From the NCBI GenBank assembly GCA_017562135.1, contig QEYB01000715.1:620001-684000 (forward strand): a stretch of DNA of 64,000 bases. The letters are read 5' to 3'. The position numbers were made by a program, and so were the translations under genes. The notes below the pieces were generated by a model. That model had not been told where the DNA came from. It made no database searches and saw only the letters and a program-made list of their open reading frames with translations. Origin of the DNA: Dipylidium caninum (lineage: Eukaryota > Platyhelminthes > Cestoda > Cyclophyllidea > Dipylidiidae). The number at the start of each line of letters is the position of its first letter. Within the stretch, counting starts at the first letter, position 1. Positions 12,201 through 24,700 of this stretch are shown here, piece after piece.

Positions 12201-13256
12201 TCAGACTTCCACGAGGGGGTGCGCAAATCTCCCCTCGGAGGTCGTGAACGGTTGGGCTGGGGGGGGCCCAGAGGGCCGAGGAGTTCGTTCTTGTGGACAG
12301 CGAGCGCCGCGCGTGACGCCTCGTCGCACCGGTCAGCCGACCTCGGAGAACTGAGTTGGCAGCCGGCGAGTCATCGCCCCCCGGGAAAGGCTATAAAATG
12401 TGCTCTGCGGCGCCGAAGTGCAGGGCGAGGGGGCTTTGCCGCACAATGCCTTAGACACAATTTCGAGAGACGTGGTGAGGCTAAACGCTCAGCATCATTG
12501 GATGAGCATCACCTCCTGAAACAGGGCAACCGCCAACGTAAGTTATGCGGAAGTTGGATTTGCGCAGGGGGTGTTGAACATCTTTGTGAGGACGAAAGTT
12601 TTAGATTAATCAACCTTCGGGTGCTTTTGGGCCTGAGGGTGCGTGGAGGGGGGCACAGACCGCCCCGCCGACGCGGCGGACAAATGCGTGGTCGCAAAGC
12701 GCCGCCTCCGCTGTGCGTCACCGCGGGGAGGCGGGCGACGGTTGACTTGGCAGCTCCGCGGAGGGCTGCTGGCGGCCGGGCGGCCAATTGCCAGCCGCCG
12801 ACATCAGCGCCTGCCTTCACCGCGCGCAGTCATGTGGTTCCCTGCTGACTGAGCGTGGCGAACGCCAAACCGCGGGGGCTGTTGGTGGCGGGAGTAAACA
12901 GCTTCGCAGCCTCTCTGACCAACGGACAAGTTCGTCTGCGGCGGCTAAGCGAACGGCGCTCGTTGGGCAGGCGGCTGCCCTCGGCTCGTTGACTGTCCAG
13001 CCGCCCTTTGTTTCGGTGTCCCCGCCACCCCAGCAGGGAGCCGAGGGACTTGTTCTCCTACTCGGCTGCTGACCGGCGAATGGGATGCGGCAACCGGCAG
13101 TTGACACGTTGTCACACAGTCACCTTGCGCGGTGTCCCGGCATTGGAAAAGGAGGATGGCGTGTATTGGCCATAGCATCTTCTAATTCCCTCACTCGATA
13201 CTTGTGATCAGTCGGTAGGCGGCCTTCCATCTCCGCCTCCTCCTTCTCCGTTGCAG
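9219..13256. other. Intergenic or 5' intron, no gene recognised
   Basis: Positions 9250-10600 are AT-rich with no long ORF. Positions 10600-13250 are GC-rich with many overlapping spurious ORFs. A CCAAT/ATTGG pair at 10187-10242 lies in a short CpG-rich patch and could mark a promoter for the SCHIP1-like gene to the right. No coding exon could be supported by domain or by phase-consistent splicing. Confidence 0.35.
10187..10242 (+). promoter_or_regulatory. Paired CCAAT/ATTGG boxes in a CpG-rich patch
   Basis: CCAAT at 10187-10191, followed by A/T-rich flanks, and ATTGG at 10238-10242 occur in a small CpG-rich segment. This resembles the arrangement before the GPCR and the anosmin-like gene. 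The nearest downstream gene on the plus strand is the SCHIP1-like gene. Assignment to that gene is speculative. Confidence 0.22.
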
Positions 13257-16200
13257 TCATCCTACGGCGAAAGTGACAGCGTCGTCTCCTCGTGCATGCT
13301 TACCTCGGAGAGTTTCTACGCGCAAACGGAGACCTCCACACATCGGCGCGATTTCAGTCCGGAGAACGGGGCGTGGGCGCTCGGAGGCGCGCGGAGAACT
13401 GCCGGCGGGTCGCCATCGTCACTGAGGGACGGGCAGTCGCCGGTCGCCGGCTCGTCCCCGCCCAGGGTAAGGCATTAAAGGACCGCCTTTTCTCGCCCCA
13501 ACCAGGTGTCTCCTCCCAGTCCGAGACACTCGCTCGACCACTAGCTGCAGCCATTTAATCAAATGCCCACCGTTTGCACGAGTGAGTAAAACTGGTGATT
13601 TCTCCTCTCCCTCGTCCAGCTACGCAGGCGCGATGTTAACTGGGGCGACAGAAGGTCCATTCGGCTGTCGATTGAGTATCCGAGGTCGGTGCCTGCGGAA
13701 CGAGCCTCCAGAGCTGCGGAGAAGGTGAGTCGCTTCGCTCGCGGCCGTGGCCGCCGTTCCGTCCGCCTAAGGGGCGAATGAAGAGGGGACTGAGCGTCGA
13801 CGCGGCGCTACCCGTCGTCCGTCAGGGCGCCACCACGAGGGGGCTGAAGTGAAAGCAGAGCTTACGGACAGAAGTGGAATGCTGGCACGCGACGGTATTT
13901 GGACGGTAACATCACCCACCTCTCACCGCCTTTTTGTCTTATTAGGCCAGCAATTTGTGCTATTTCAAAATATGTTTCGGAACGGAGTTCTCCGATGACG
14001 ACGACGATGACGTCGTGGACGAGGAGGAGGAGGGGGGGGATGGTCAGCCTCTCGAAGGTACCGCCGCAGCCGTTGCAGCTGCCAGCCGAAAGGGCCCCGC
14101 AGGCTCCGCAGGCAGCTTGGACGACAGGACGGTGAGTGAACCCTGCCGAGGCCGAGATTACGAGCATTTTGTAAACGCCAAGAAAATGCCATCGCGTGTT
14201 TACGGGCGCCGTGCATGCCTCACACTCCGAGTGGGGAAAGTGACGTTTCCAGCCGGCGGGAAGCCTCGCAAAGTTGGACATCGCGGAACGGCGAAGGCGC
14301 TCTATTAAACCCTCGGCGCCCCCTCGCACCGGCCGCAATTTTGAGGGGAACAACCACAAGACAAAGACGAAAGTTGCGGTGTTGGTATGCGCTCGTCTTT
14401 GGTTGAGGGTGGGATGCGTGCTGCCCGGTGAGGGGACAGGGATCGGCCCGCTCTATATGTTCCGCCGAAGGGTCTCGATGCGACGTGCAGACGTGACCGG
14501 CCGCAACGAAGGCCGCGGTCAGAGAGGACGCTCCGACGGGCTGCCGACGGGGCGCTCCTTCTCGTCGGAGGCGAGAGCGACCGGGCTATGGGCACGGCAA
14601 AGGAGAAGGGCGGAAAGGAGCCCCGCCAATGGGGTGCAGACTGCGTTCTCGGTAGTTTAGTTGGCACACCGACCCGGACTCCAGCCAAGCCGTGCCAGCT
14701 GGAGGCCAGGATGGCAGTTGCCCCCTCACACACCCGTCAAAGTGAAGGTGCCACTCGTGGGACCGGACCGGGGTGAGGTGGTCCACACGACAGCCGAGCC
14801 GGTCGGGCCAGCACGAAGGCCGCGGGGCTGAAAGCGGATAGGAAGGGGAGTTGGAGCGGGCGTGGCGCCCCTTTGGCGACAGTTGACAAGACCGCCACCG
14901 CTCGGAGTGCCCGCAGCCTCCTCGTCGTTCTGTTCGCAGTGCTATTCCGTTGCCTCGTCGAGCGGGGCATTTTCACCCCTCGTCACAAATGCAAGGTCAT
15001 CGGCGAAAACGTTTACCGGCCGGACACACTTTGACGAAGCCCTCAGTATGGAGTTGGTTCATTTCGTCTGCTCCGAGAGCGCACACCGCATGCTTGCCAT
15101 TCAGCTAAACCACTTTCCCCTTTTGCCTCCGCAGCTGGTCAAGTCCCGGGTCAGAGTGCGCTACCTCTCGGCCACAACCACACGACTGGTGAGTTGGGCA
15201 TCCCCTTGGCTTTTACCGAGCCCTCGTGGCAGGCCCACACACCTTAACTGCGCCCCGAGGGCGCCGCGTGGACACCCTGGCGGGTGGGGGCGTTAACACT
15301 TCGATAGACCCTCGCCGAGTCGCCGTCCAGTTGCCCTCCATGCCCAGTTTGGGGGCTGTGATAGCGCGCCATTTGAGCGCCTTCCAATGGAAGTTGAGCC
15401 CACCGAGCGCAGAGTATCAGCGTTGGTGCGCGCAGTCGCCGTCCGCGGCAGACGATGCAGACAGACGACGGTTGGTGCAGCGTTCTGACTGTCGCGTTTT
15501 CCCTTAAGATTGGAGATCTCAAGACCGATGACGGCATGCTGTCGGCGCAGTGCCTCGCAAGTCTCTCGCTCCCCCAGATCCAATTGATAGCCAACGACTT
15601 GCTCAACCAGATAAACGGTAAGTCCGGATGCGGGCCCGCATCCGACTGCATTGGGGCTTTTCACTTGGCGCCTCGAGGGGTCACTCGCCCGAGACGTGGA
15701 CACGGCCAGCGTGGCTGCGCCGCCGGCGATGCGCGCAAACCGGACGCCTGACGGCGTCTTCAGGCAGCGCTCGCGACCCTCCTTACGCCATCTCACGCGC
15801 GTACTACCGCCGATCTCGGCCTTTCCCTCCTTTGTCTCAGTCGGGAATTTCCCCTCCCGCGTAGGCTGGAGGCAAATAATCACACCAATGCCGCGCACCT
15901 AAAGGGCATTTCTACGTGGGAACTCTTTTGCACGCTGTTTTCCGCCTCGTGGAGTCGTCCACCCAGGTGAAACCCTCCTGGCCAGTTTGCCGAGGCCACG
16001 CGTCAACGCAGCACCCCTGCGCGTTCGCTCCGAGGCTTCGCCGTGAGGGCCAAACTGCTTACCAAGTGGCTGTGCATTGTCCGACCAATCAGTATTACAT
16101 GGAAAATGCTTTGCGGACGGTCGACCGGAGCGTTGGAGGTGTCGAGGTGCCCTTTCAATTCCGAATTCGGGCATTCCTCTTCCGTCGACTCTTCCCCCAT

Positions 16201-18209
16201 TAGACTCACGATGTCTGCGGCGGATCCTGGCTGAACAGTCCTTCGCCGTGACTCCGTCTCAACCACGTTAGGCTGCCAGTAGAGGCACCAAGGTTTGTGG
16301 CCGGGGAACCTCCGCGTCCGTCCTCCTGCCCGTGAGATAAGCCGAGGACGATCGGAGTGGGCTCGTCTGTGCTTGACGCCTTGCCCGGGACATGGCGAAC
16401 AATTAACCGAAGCCTGAGTATGGAAGGTGGCCTTCTAGCTCAGGAGCGCCAGTTGACCGGGGTGCGAAGGGCCGGCCACCTCCAGCTTTCCCTCATCGTC
16501 GCAGATCCACTCACTCGCCTGTGGAGTGCGAATCACGAGTGCAACCGACGCGTATTTGTCCGCACTGGCCGCTTCCGCTCAAGGGGGACTTACCAAGCTG
16601 CACCTCTTCATTTCCATCCTCTTTGCTTTACAGAAAAAGAGGCAACTCTTCAAATCAACCCATTAGACTTATTCTTTTTTCACTCATAAAGCAAATGGAT
16701 TCATAGGTTTCAGTGTTCACCCTGCCAAGAGGTTTAAAGAGCGAATTTCCTCCTGGCCGATGGGCCAAGAGGAGGCTTGATGCAGTCATGCCATTAGGAG
16801 CCAGTAACAAAGGGTGATTGACGGGGACCGCGAAGTCCGGGCATGCGCGGAATGCGCCCGTCCCCGGTGGGAATTTCGAGGGAACCAGTGAGGAAATGCG
16901 CCCTTCGAGAGGGCTTGTGTTGCGTCCACCTCTGGGCGTCGGCCCCCAGCACCTCCTTTAACATTTCGCCTCGCTCCGCCCGACCAACTCCCCTTCCGCC
17001 CAGGCTTATTTTGGGATTTTCTAAGGTTCCAAACGAGTCTATCTGCATGCAAAAGGTTAAATGTTTGCTTTGTACGGTGGACTCCATACCGCCTGACAGG
17101 TAGTTGGATGGAGGAGGCGAGGGCTGCCCGCCATCATCCAAGAAGGAGCGGATGAAGCTCTTTGGAGGACAGTAGAAAGGCCGACTCATCACCCTTCAGT
17201 CGCGTGATGTCATTCGTTTAGCCTTCCTTTTTTGCAGTGCAGTAAAAACTCAAATTGCTGATCCTCACACCCATTCGACTCCACTATTTAACTCTCAGGT
17301 CCTTCTTTGTAGAAAAAAACCTTGAACTAATGTCGGAACTGCCAATTCGCGACGAACTCAGCCTTATAAGGGAGGAGAAGAAGGTCTACCTGGACAGATG
17401 CTCTGGGTGAGTTGTGAGACGGTCCCCTACACGCAGTATTAAAGTCGTTTCGTTATGCACTCACGTGCTTTCTGCCACGAGTCAGGGAAGGAGGCGGCCT
17501 TGCTTCTGAGTATCTCGCCGACTGCAGTCAAATATTGCATTTTATGAAAAAATTTATTCTCACTCAGGTTGGACTATTCGAATTATTCGCGAATCTTGTT
17601 AAAGTTTCCGAGCATGGGGGTGAATTTTGTCCAGCTGAGACCCAAAATCTGATAGTTGGCATCTTTATCCATTAACCTGGGGAGCGTAAGGAACACAGAC
17701 CGGCGCCAGAGGCGAGTCTGAACGTTATTTCACCTGTTGTACAGTAGGAGAGCATCTAATTTAAGCGACTAAGAGACGGTGTTAACCATATATGGAATAA
17801 ATTTAATCCATTCTCTAATTATACAGCAAACTGCGGTCACTGCGGGGAAAGGTGTCTGCCAGTATTGCCTAGTTCTGAGACCGCGGATGTTTAACCGTCC
17901 TAAACATAATGTCTACTTAAAACTTATTGGTAGCGTATATTTTTAAACAGCTACCGGCGAGTTACGTTGTATCGTACACCGACTCCTCTCTACCCGAATA
18001 ACACGGCGATCGCGGACGCATTTAATCCCAATCCCGAATACCGTTACCCCTTCAATACACCGCATCCGCGCGTTTCGTCCGACGATAATCAGCGCGCCAC
18101 ACCGAAAGTACAGGCCGCCATCTCCACGCCAATTGCTGCGGGAAGGCTTCTGAAAACTTGCATCACCCGATTCCTCGGCTCACCGCCGCTCTCGTTAATG
18201 TCATTTTAA
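13257..18209 (+). CDS. SCHIP1-like protein (schwannomin-interacting protein 1 C-terminal domain), 5' end not found
   Basis: Seven exons join in frame: 13257-13466, 13620-13724, 13946-14131, 15135-15188, 15509-15617, 17313-17406 and 17951-18209. All have GT-AG borders; phases are 0,0,0,0,1,2. They encode 338 residues. Exon 3 carries a run of six Asp and then a Glu run (an acidic patch) followed by an Ala-rich segment. Exons 5-6 encode a coiled-coil-like segment with NDLLNQI, then NLELMSEL and IRDEL. This pattern matches my recollection of the conserved C-terminal region of SCHIP1, where an NDL..QI heptad region precedes an LL.IRDEL segment. In animals SCHIP1 is a cytoplasmic adaptor that binds merlin (NF2) and links to Hippo signalling and ankyrin sites. 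The last exon is a tail without recognised domain, ending in TAA at 18207-18209. The first exon is open upstream in phase 0; an internal Met at 13296 is an alternative start. The gene identity rests on a short region, hence moderate confidence. Confidence 0.62.
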
Positions 18210-21200
18210 TTCGCCTTCACCTATTCACTTGTACTATTTATTTTCATAAATATCTATTGTCGATAGAAATATTTTATAACTACATGCCTTGTTCTCGATG
18301 CACAAAATTGCCCTTAGGCTGCCACTTAGGAATAAGACGTAATCATAAAATATTTGATGCTAAGTATTTGAAATGGTTGTGGTTCACCTGTCGCGATGAC
18401 AGGCTTCTAAATGCCATGAAAACACGTAGGGTAGGAGCCCAAATAATACAATGCGAGTGTGCAGAGTACCTTTAAGAGGAGAAACGAACGAACAGGGGAA
18501 AGAACAGAAGAGACGGAGAAAAGATGGGTTCATGCTCTATGTCAACAACTTTTGGTCTCCAAGGCTGTCCTTGCCGCGACGCATGGGAATGGCGCCTTCG
18601 AGAGAGAGACTCTAAGGGATCTTTAAGTTGTAAGCTTTCGGCGACAGTCTCCAACGCGGCGTTTCGTGTTGGCTCGAGAGCATCAAGCAGTTGGGGTCTC
18701 CACTTGTACCATTTTTATGTGCTTACCTCTGGACGACTGCGCGTTCACTTTCAATGCAGGTGCACGAAAGTCCTCATTGCTGTTTGGGACTGTTCTGTGG
18801 CAGAAAGTGGCATTCTCCGAGGGGGGAAGCACAACTTAATCTGATCTACCCCGCCTGCCCCTGCGTGACGCCCTCGCAAGGGGCATTTCGCTCCCAAAAA
18901 CAGACTGCTTCTTAGATGATGCAGGCGCAATTCCCTTTGTTGGTCCGACGGACAAATTGACCGACCAAGAATATTGCAAACGGTTGGCAAACGCTAAACC
19001 TGCACAAAAGTTGCACTCGCTCCAAAGTTCCTCAGACGATTGGTGGATTAAAGCGCATTTACACCGAAGTGTTCCGCAACTGCGGCCTCACGGACGGGAA
19101 CGGGGGCTGCGAGAGATGGCGCGAATGAACGCTCGCGACCTTCGGTGTGGTCCGTCCAGCCGGCGTCCGCTGAACAGTCTGACCTCTCGCATGCAATCTA
19201 AATATGGGCGTTTGAATTCTGTCGATTCCTCACTTCAACTCTTTTATAGTCGCCATTGCCCACCTGACGTCCTAAAATTCTTCTTCTCCTTCTCGAAAGT
19301 TCAGAGCTTTCTTCGGTCATTGGCACGGTGGGCGCGGCGGCGACAGGCTCGCAGGAGGAGGTCTGCGAAGGCGGAGACTGCGGTGGCTCTCGCGTCTCCT
19401 TGGTGACTCGCCTGCGGAGAGGTTGGCGGGCTTGTGCGGCGGACAAACACGCCGCCGGGGGCCCCGCTCAGCTTCGCCAGCCCCTTCCGCGTCAGCAGCC
19501 CCACTTACGGGCTATTCGCCCGTCCGAGCAAACGACTGCGGGCAGTGGCCCACGGTCCACCAAAACAGGGAGGTTCCCACCCAAACATCGGGCCCATTTT
19601 CGCGGGAAAAGGAGGTATTCTGTGCCATATGCCTTCTTAGCGTACAGTGATATTTAAATTCTGCGAAAAGTCAGTTTGTGCACTGACTTAAATTAAACGC
19701 TGGCCCCGTCAGGCAGCAGAATGTCGAATTTGCATTGCCCGCTTTGTCATTGTCAATTAAATCGCAACCTACGTTTATTTTCATCAGTTTTCAGGAGCGG
19801 AGGAAAAGTAGGGCGCTGGCAGCGGGACGCGAGGGGAAGTGGGCCGCAGAGTCGCGGGGAGCAGCGCCACTCGGATCCGAGGCCTCCTGGCCCCGGGGCC
19901 GCCCGGCCCTGAAGGGCTTCGCGCGGGCTTGGGGGCAGGCACCGAAGGCCCTGGGCAAATGAATTATGAATAGACGGTGTGTTTTGTGAGTCACCGGGCG
20001 CGCCGTCGACCGCGCACTCGAATTTTTACCGCGGAACTCACGGCAACCAACGGCCCAGCAGTGTTGACGGCAGGCTGCTGTGAGGTGGCCGATGATTTGG
20101 GGCTCCAACGATGCCCTGTCCGGACACACACGCGGAGGAGGTTGCCACAGGGTGGAGCAGATCAAAGCGTCCAGGAGGCAGCAGATATGGGGCAGTGAGA
20201 AGCCTTCGCTGCGCAACTGTTCGGTGCCACAGCCTACCTCCCATTGCCCTGAGGACCTCCTCCCGCCCCGGCCACTAGCCGTGACACTCGTGCGCAACCG
20301 CGGGGTGGGGGTGGGCAGAGGTCGAGTGCACGCGACATGGAGCCTTAAAACGACGTTCTGTCTCCCACACAAACCTCCAGGAGCAGCCATTGCAGAGGGG
20401 TTGCCGGGAGGTGAGCGGACAGGTCCATCTCTCGCATGCTGGCTCGGCACGAAGTCCAAGCGGAGGTGGCGGCGTCTCAAAAGCGGCTCCGCGAGGATCA
20501 CTCGAAGCCATGCTGCTGAACCGATGCACTAACAGGCTGGGCGAATGTTTGGACGCCGTGCCGGCATCTTCTTTGACAGGCTGGTGACACCGTTTGAGAG
20601 TGCTCTTGCGACTTCTGGCTAATTTGAGCCAACAGTCAGCTTTGAGGTCTCCTTCGCCCACAGGAACGGCACCTGCGGTCTTCGCCAGGCCTGAATCTGC
20701 CCTACACGAAAATAAACGCCTCAATTTGTTGCGCACGAGTGGTGGTTGTAAGGCCTTTTGCTAAAGCACCCTCCGTCTAAGTGCTAATGTCACCAGAGAA
20801 AAGAATCTCGTCAAATGTGAGTGTCGCGGGACAGCGTACAACCGTCTAATGAGGCTGCGCGCTGGTCATTCCCCTTTCCCCGCAGGACACGCTAAAAGGA
20901 AATAACGACCAAGTTGTCCTTCTGCCCAATAAAATTTTGCTCCCGGAAAGCCAAAAAGTCGACATTTTTTCAACGCGATTGAAGCAAAAGTAGGCCGCGG
21001 GCCAAGCAGCCCTGGGCAAGGAAACACGTACACGAAAGCTCTGTCAGCCTCAACCTTCTGGCAGCCTTCTCGAACGCTTCCCTTCTTATATCGTCTCGCC
21101 TCGCCTCGCCCCACCCACAACTTCGACTTGGTGGACATTAGTGAAGGCTTATCAAAGCGGATTCAAATGCAGTCAAATTCCGTTCTCTTCCAGAAGAAAT

Positions 21201-21598
21201 AGCTGTTTATCCATAAGAAAATAATTCTGTAATTCTCGTTGAGTAAGTCGGTTCTGTCAACTTCGCAGGTCATGCATTCACATTCTACTTGACATTTTTG
21301 GGCAAATGCCCGGCTTTGCACATACGTGAAGAGTGGAATCCTTTCTGCACGCGTTTCCCCAAAATCATTCTTTGTTGAAAACGGAGTTAACCGGTGTTCG
21401 GCCGATGACAGCATGCCATTGCTCGTTTTTATTCTCTAACGTGGGTTACAACGCCGTGGGAACAATTTGTTAATTCACCCGTTGTTATTTCGTGTGAACG
21501 GCTTTTACAATTCGATTTAGCACCAGACAAAGGCGGGCGCGAGGTCTGGGGAGCGAGTAAACGGCTCAATAGGTGGGCAACGGGAAGGCCCCGCCCTG
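18210..21598. other. Intergenic, no gene recognised
   Basis: The first 250 bases after the SCHIP1-like stop are AT-rich, as expected of a 3' UTR. The rest is GC-rich with shadow ORFs on both strands, such as the one at 19791-20501 on the minus strand, with no domain. The last few hundred bases before 21764 contain a CCAAT cluster and are likely promoter for the anosmin-like gene. Confidence 0.4.
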
Positions 21599-21643
21599 AT
21601 TGGTCGGCGCCGTCCAATGGGTTGTCGAGCCGAGCGAACCAAT
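21599..21643 (+). promoter_or_regulatory. CCAAT-box cluster upstream of the anosmin-1-like gene
   Basis: Three boxes occur within 45 bp: ATTGG at 21599-21603, CCAAT at 21614-21618 and CCAAT at 21639-21643. They are embedded in GC-rich DNA 120-165 bp before the start codon at 21764. The arrangement is typical of an NF-Y-bound, TATA-less promoter. The role is inferred from sequence and position. Confidence 0.45.
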
Positions 21644-21763
21644 CGGCGCGCGCCTGCCTCCCACGTGAAAATCCCCACGCCGATTGAAGGAGCACAAGGA
21701 GACGCACCTTCACTTCAAGTCCATGTAACGGGAGAGGAGGTTTCTCCACACAACTTCTCAGAA

Positions 21764-24700
21764 ATGTTACATTTTATCCTCTCGATTTTTGGACTCGGTT
21801 TGTTCTTCGGCACATCTCAGTGTAAAATAAATGAAGCACAGTTACACAGCGACGTGTTGAGGGAATTTTTGATTGCTCAGCCAACGGCGGAAAAGCAAGA
21901 GTTAGCGAAGGCAGTGTGCAAAGTGGAGTGCCTCAGGGATTGCATCAACACCTTGCAGGTCAAGGCAAACGATAATGCTAAGGTGAGCCGCTGTATGAAG
22001 TGCAGTTGCAGCTTACCAGTCTTAATGCTATCTATCGAGGCTGTTCGCAAAGCCTTTGTTCTGTCGACCTCTCAACAAAACTACTGCTCAGCTAGTTCAG
22101 TAATTAATAGCAATTAGGCGAAACCCGCCTCAGTCCATCGCGCTCCTGTTACTTCCACTTCCGTATTTTCATCAAGCAATAGGTCTCAAAAAGCCCTTTT
22201 TTAGATAAGACACTCTAACAATTTCTTCGTTTTATGATTATCTCCATATGGAATTAAGTTGATTTTCAAGCAGATCTTGAGAAAAAAGGGATATACTAAT
22301 AATAGGGCGCACGAACATACTTTACGCGATGTCAACTAGAGCCGTTGTGCACATGTGACACAAATAGATTCTGTGACAATGAAAGGCAGGCATCGGAGTG
22401 TGTTACTGGACTTCGGTCACTTAACAACAAGGAGACCCTTCATCCATCGCGAAAACCACACTGCTGCACGAGCACCGTCTGCGGGCAGGGAGGGACATTG
22501 GGCCAAGCATTTGCCAACGGGGGTGTCGCCCGCCGGCCCGTCCACGAGCAAGCGACTGCGCAAATGATGTTGGGAATGCGCTCGAGGTAACAAAATCTCG
22601 TCGCGCTTGCAGTCGCACCCCCAACTCTACCACCTTGTTCACCTCTCTGTCAGGGATGGACACATTTTCTGCTCTGGCACAGTTATTTCGAGGCCGCATT
22701 TCGCCTTCTGCCGGAGCTCAGCGCCTTGTTTCGCGTATCGTTTAATCCGGACAGCAGTGGCTTTGGAATGTACGCATTCCTGACTTATCTAACCGGCGAG
22801 ATGCCCGCGCATGTCCGCCAAGCGAGCGGGTCTGGCTGCGCCCTCTGTCGGCTTGGCGGACGGCGTGACAGCTCGGCCGAGAACGCCTCGGGCGGCCGCC
22901 CACTCTCCGCCCCCGCCCCCCGCCCGCAGGAGTGCTGAGCGAGGCGGTGGTGACGCGGACTGCTGGGGCAAAAGCACCGTGCCTTTGTCCTTGCTGCTGG
23001 GCTCAGTACAACTTTTGTATCGTTTCCTTCTTGAAAATGCTTTAAGCAGCAGATACAAACCCTCACACCCATTTTGGGCGCATTCACACGAATGCGCACC
23101 TTTGCTTGCCCCTTAATATACCTCAGTAAGAACATGGTTTTTGTCTCATTTCCACACATCCACGATGTGGCGCGCGCTCACGTGGAGCAGGCGCCTGCTC
23201 TGTCGGGAACACCCAGGAGGAGGCGTATAGAAGTGCGGGGCCGAGGGTCTGCGAAGTCCGAGGCCACTCGTTGCCACTTGGTTCAGCGCTGGGCCGGCGC
23301 TCCGCCAGCCCCGCAGCAACTGGGAGGGGAGCCGAGCTCCCCTCTTTGTTCTCCTCGCACCCGTTCCATGCCTCCACACCACTTCACCTGCTCTCGCAAG
23401 GCCGGGCAGCGGAAGGGAGTACGCAGAACTCGGAGGTCCGGAGGGCGTTGCGGTGGGGCCCACGTGTGTCCACACATTCATTTTGTTGAACACATGGATT
23501 TTAAAGGCAGGACTGACGAGAAGGCAGAGGCAGAGGCGCAGGAGGAGGAGGAGGAGGAGAAGGAGAAGGAGAAGGAGGAGGAGGAGGACGAGGAGGAGAG
23601 GGGGGAGGAAGCACCTTATCGCATGGAATCGCGTAAAATTTGCATGCGTGTTAAAATGTCTCGCGCTTTTTCAAGGCAGCTGTTCTGAAACTTCAATCGC
23701 AACCTTTTTGCGTTGGTATAAATGAAGGTGGTGATGCGGTGCGTGCGAAAGTGTCGGAGAGGAAGAGTCGGGAACAAAGTCTGGCATTTTTACCCTCCAG
23801 GATACACTTCGGTACTCTAATTGTCCGAGCGACAAAAAACATTCGCAGAATCTCGATTCTCTGACTCACTGGAAGTAGAATTGGGAATCTCGCCGCGACG
23901 ACTTTCCAAGTAAAAGGATTGCCTCCCTTCCGGCAGGCATCGCCACCAGACGAGGACGCGAAGACAACGTTTTCTCGCCTCGGTTTTGAGGGTGATGCAG
24001 AGTTTAGAGCCAAGTCCACTCGCAGAGCGAGCATTTCACTCCCTGATGAGGCCAGTTTTCCCGCGAGATGCAGTACCACCGTCTCTGCCAATTGGACGAG
24101 GTCTCCCTTCCATGCGCACAAGTCGCCTCATTAGGTCGTCAAGGGAAAAGCCTGTGCGAGCGAGGAAATGCGTCCCCTTTTGCAATTTCAAAGGAAGACT
24201 ATTTGAACGTCTTAGCTTTGCCGCATCCGCCATTGTCAACTCAGATTGTGGTGGCCATGGGGGACTTCGGAGGCGCCGGTCCTTCCCCGCCGCGTTGCGG
24301 AACCAGTCGCGCCGAGGTGTCGCACAGTAGCGCTTCACCCCGTCCGGGCGCTGGTTGGCAGCTTCGCCCGCAGACGGGAGAATGGAAAAAACGTGCGATG
24401 TAAAACCGCAGAGTTCACTAACAACCCAGAAGGGCCGGTCACCCCTGGCGACGGGGCTGGAAGGCCCGCGAACGGATCTGTCAAGGGCGTCTCATCGAAA
24501 TGCAGAGGCCTCGCGTTGTTGGGACTTTCTCTCGAAACATCTTGACGCCTTTGAACCACTTCAGGTCTGTCCGAATGTGCAGATCGCGCCTAACAATGGA
24601 AACGGCGTAATGAGTTGTGAGAAAGCAAACGTGGCCCTTGCGGTCCCCGGCGATGGCAGTTCCGGCGATTTCAGGGTCCTTTCCCCGACTAAGTGCAGTT

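Noticed and set aside
19791..20501. 236-codon minus-strand ORF
   Set aside because: It is a GC-rich shadow frame without domain or conserved motif, and several other frames are also open here.
23074..23688. 204-codon plus-strand ORF with a long poly-Glu run
   Set aside because: The Glu run is the translated GGA/GAA repeat in intron 1 of the anosmin-like gene; there is no domain and no phase fit to the gene.
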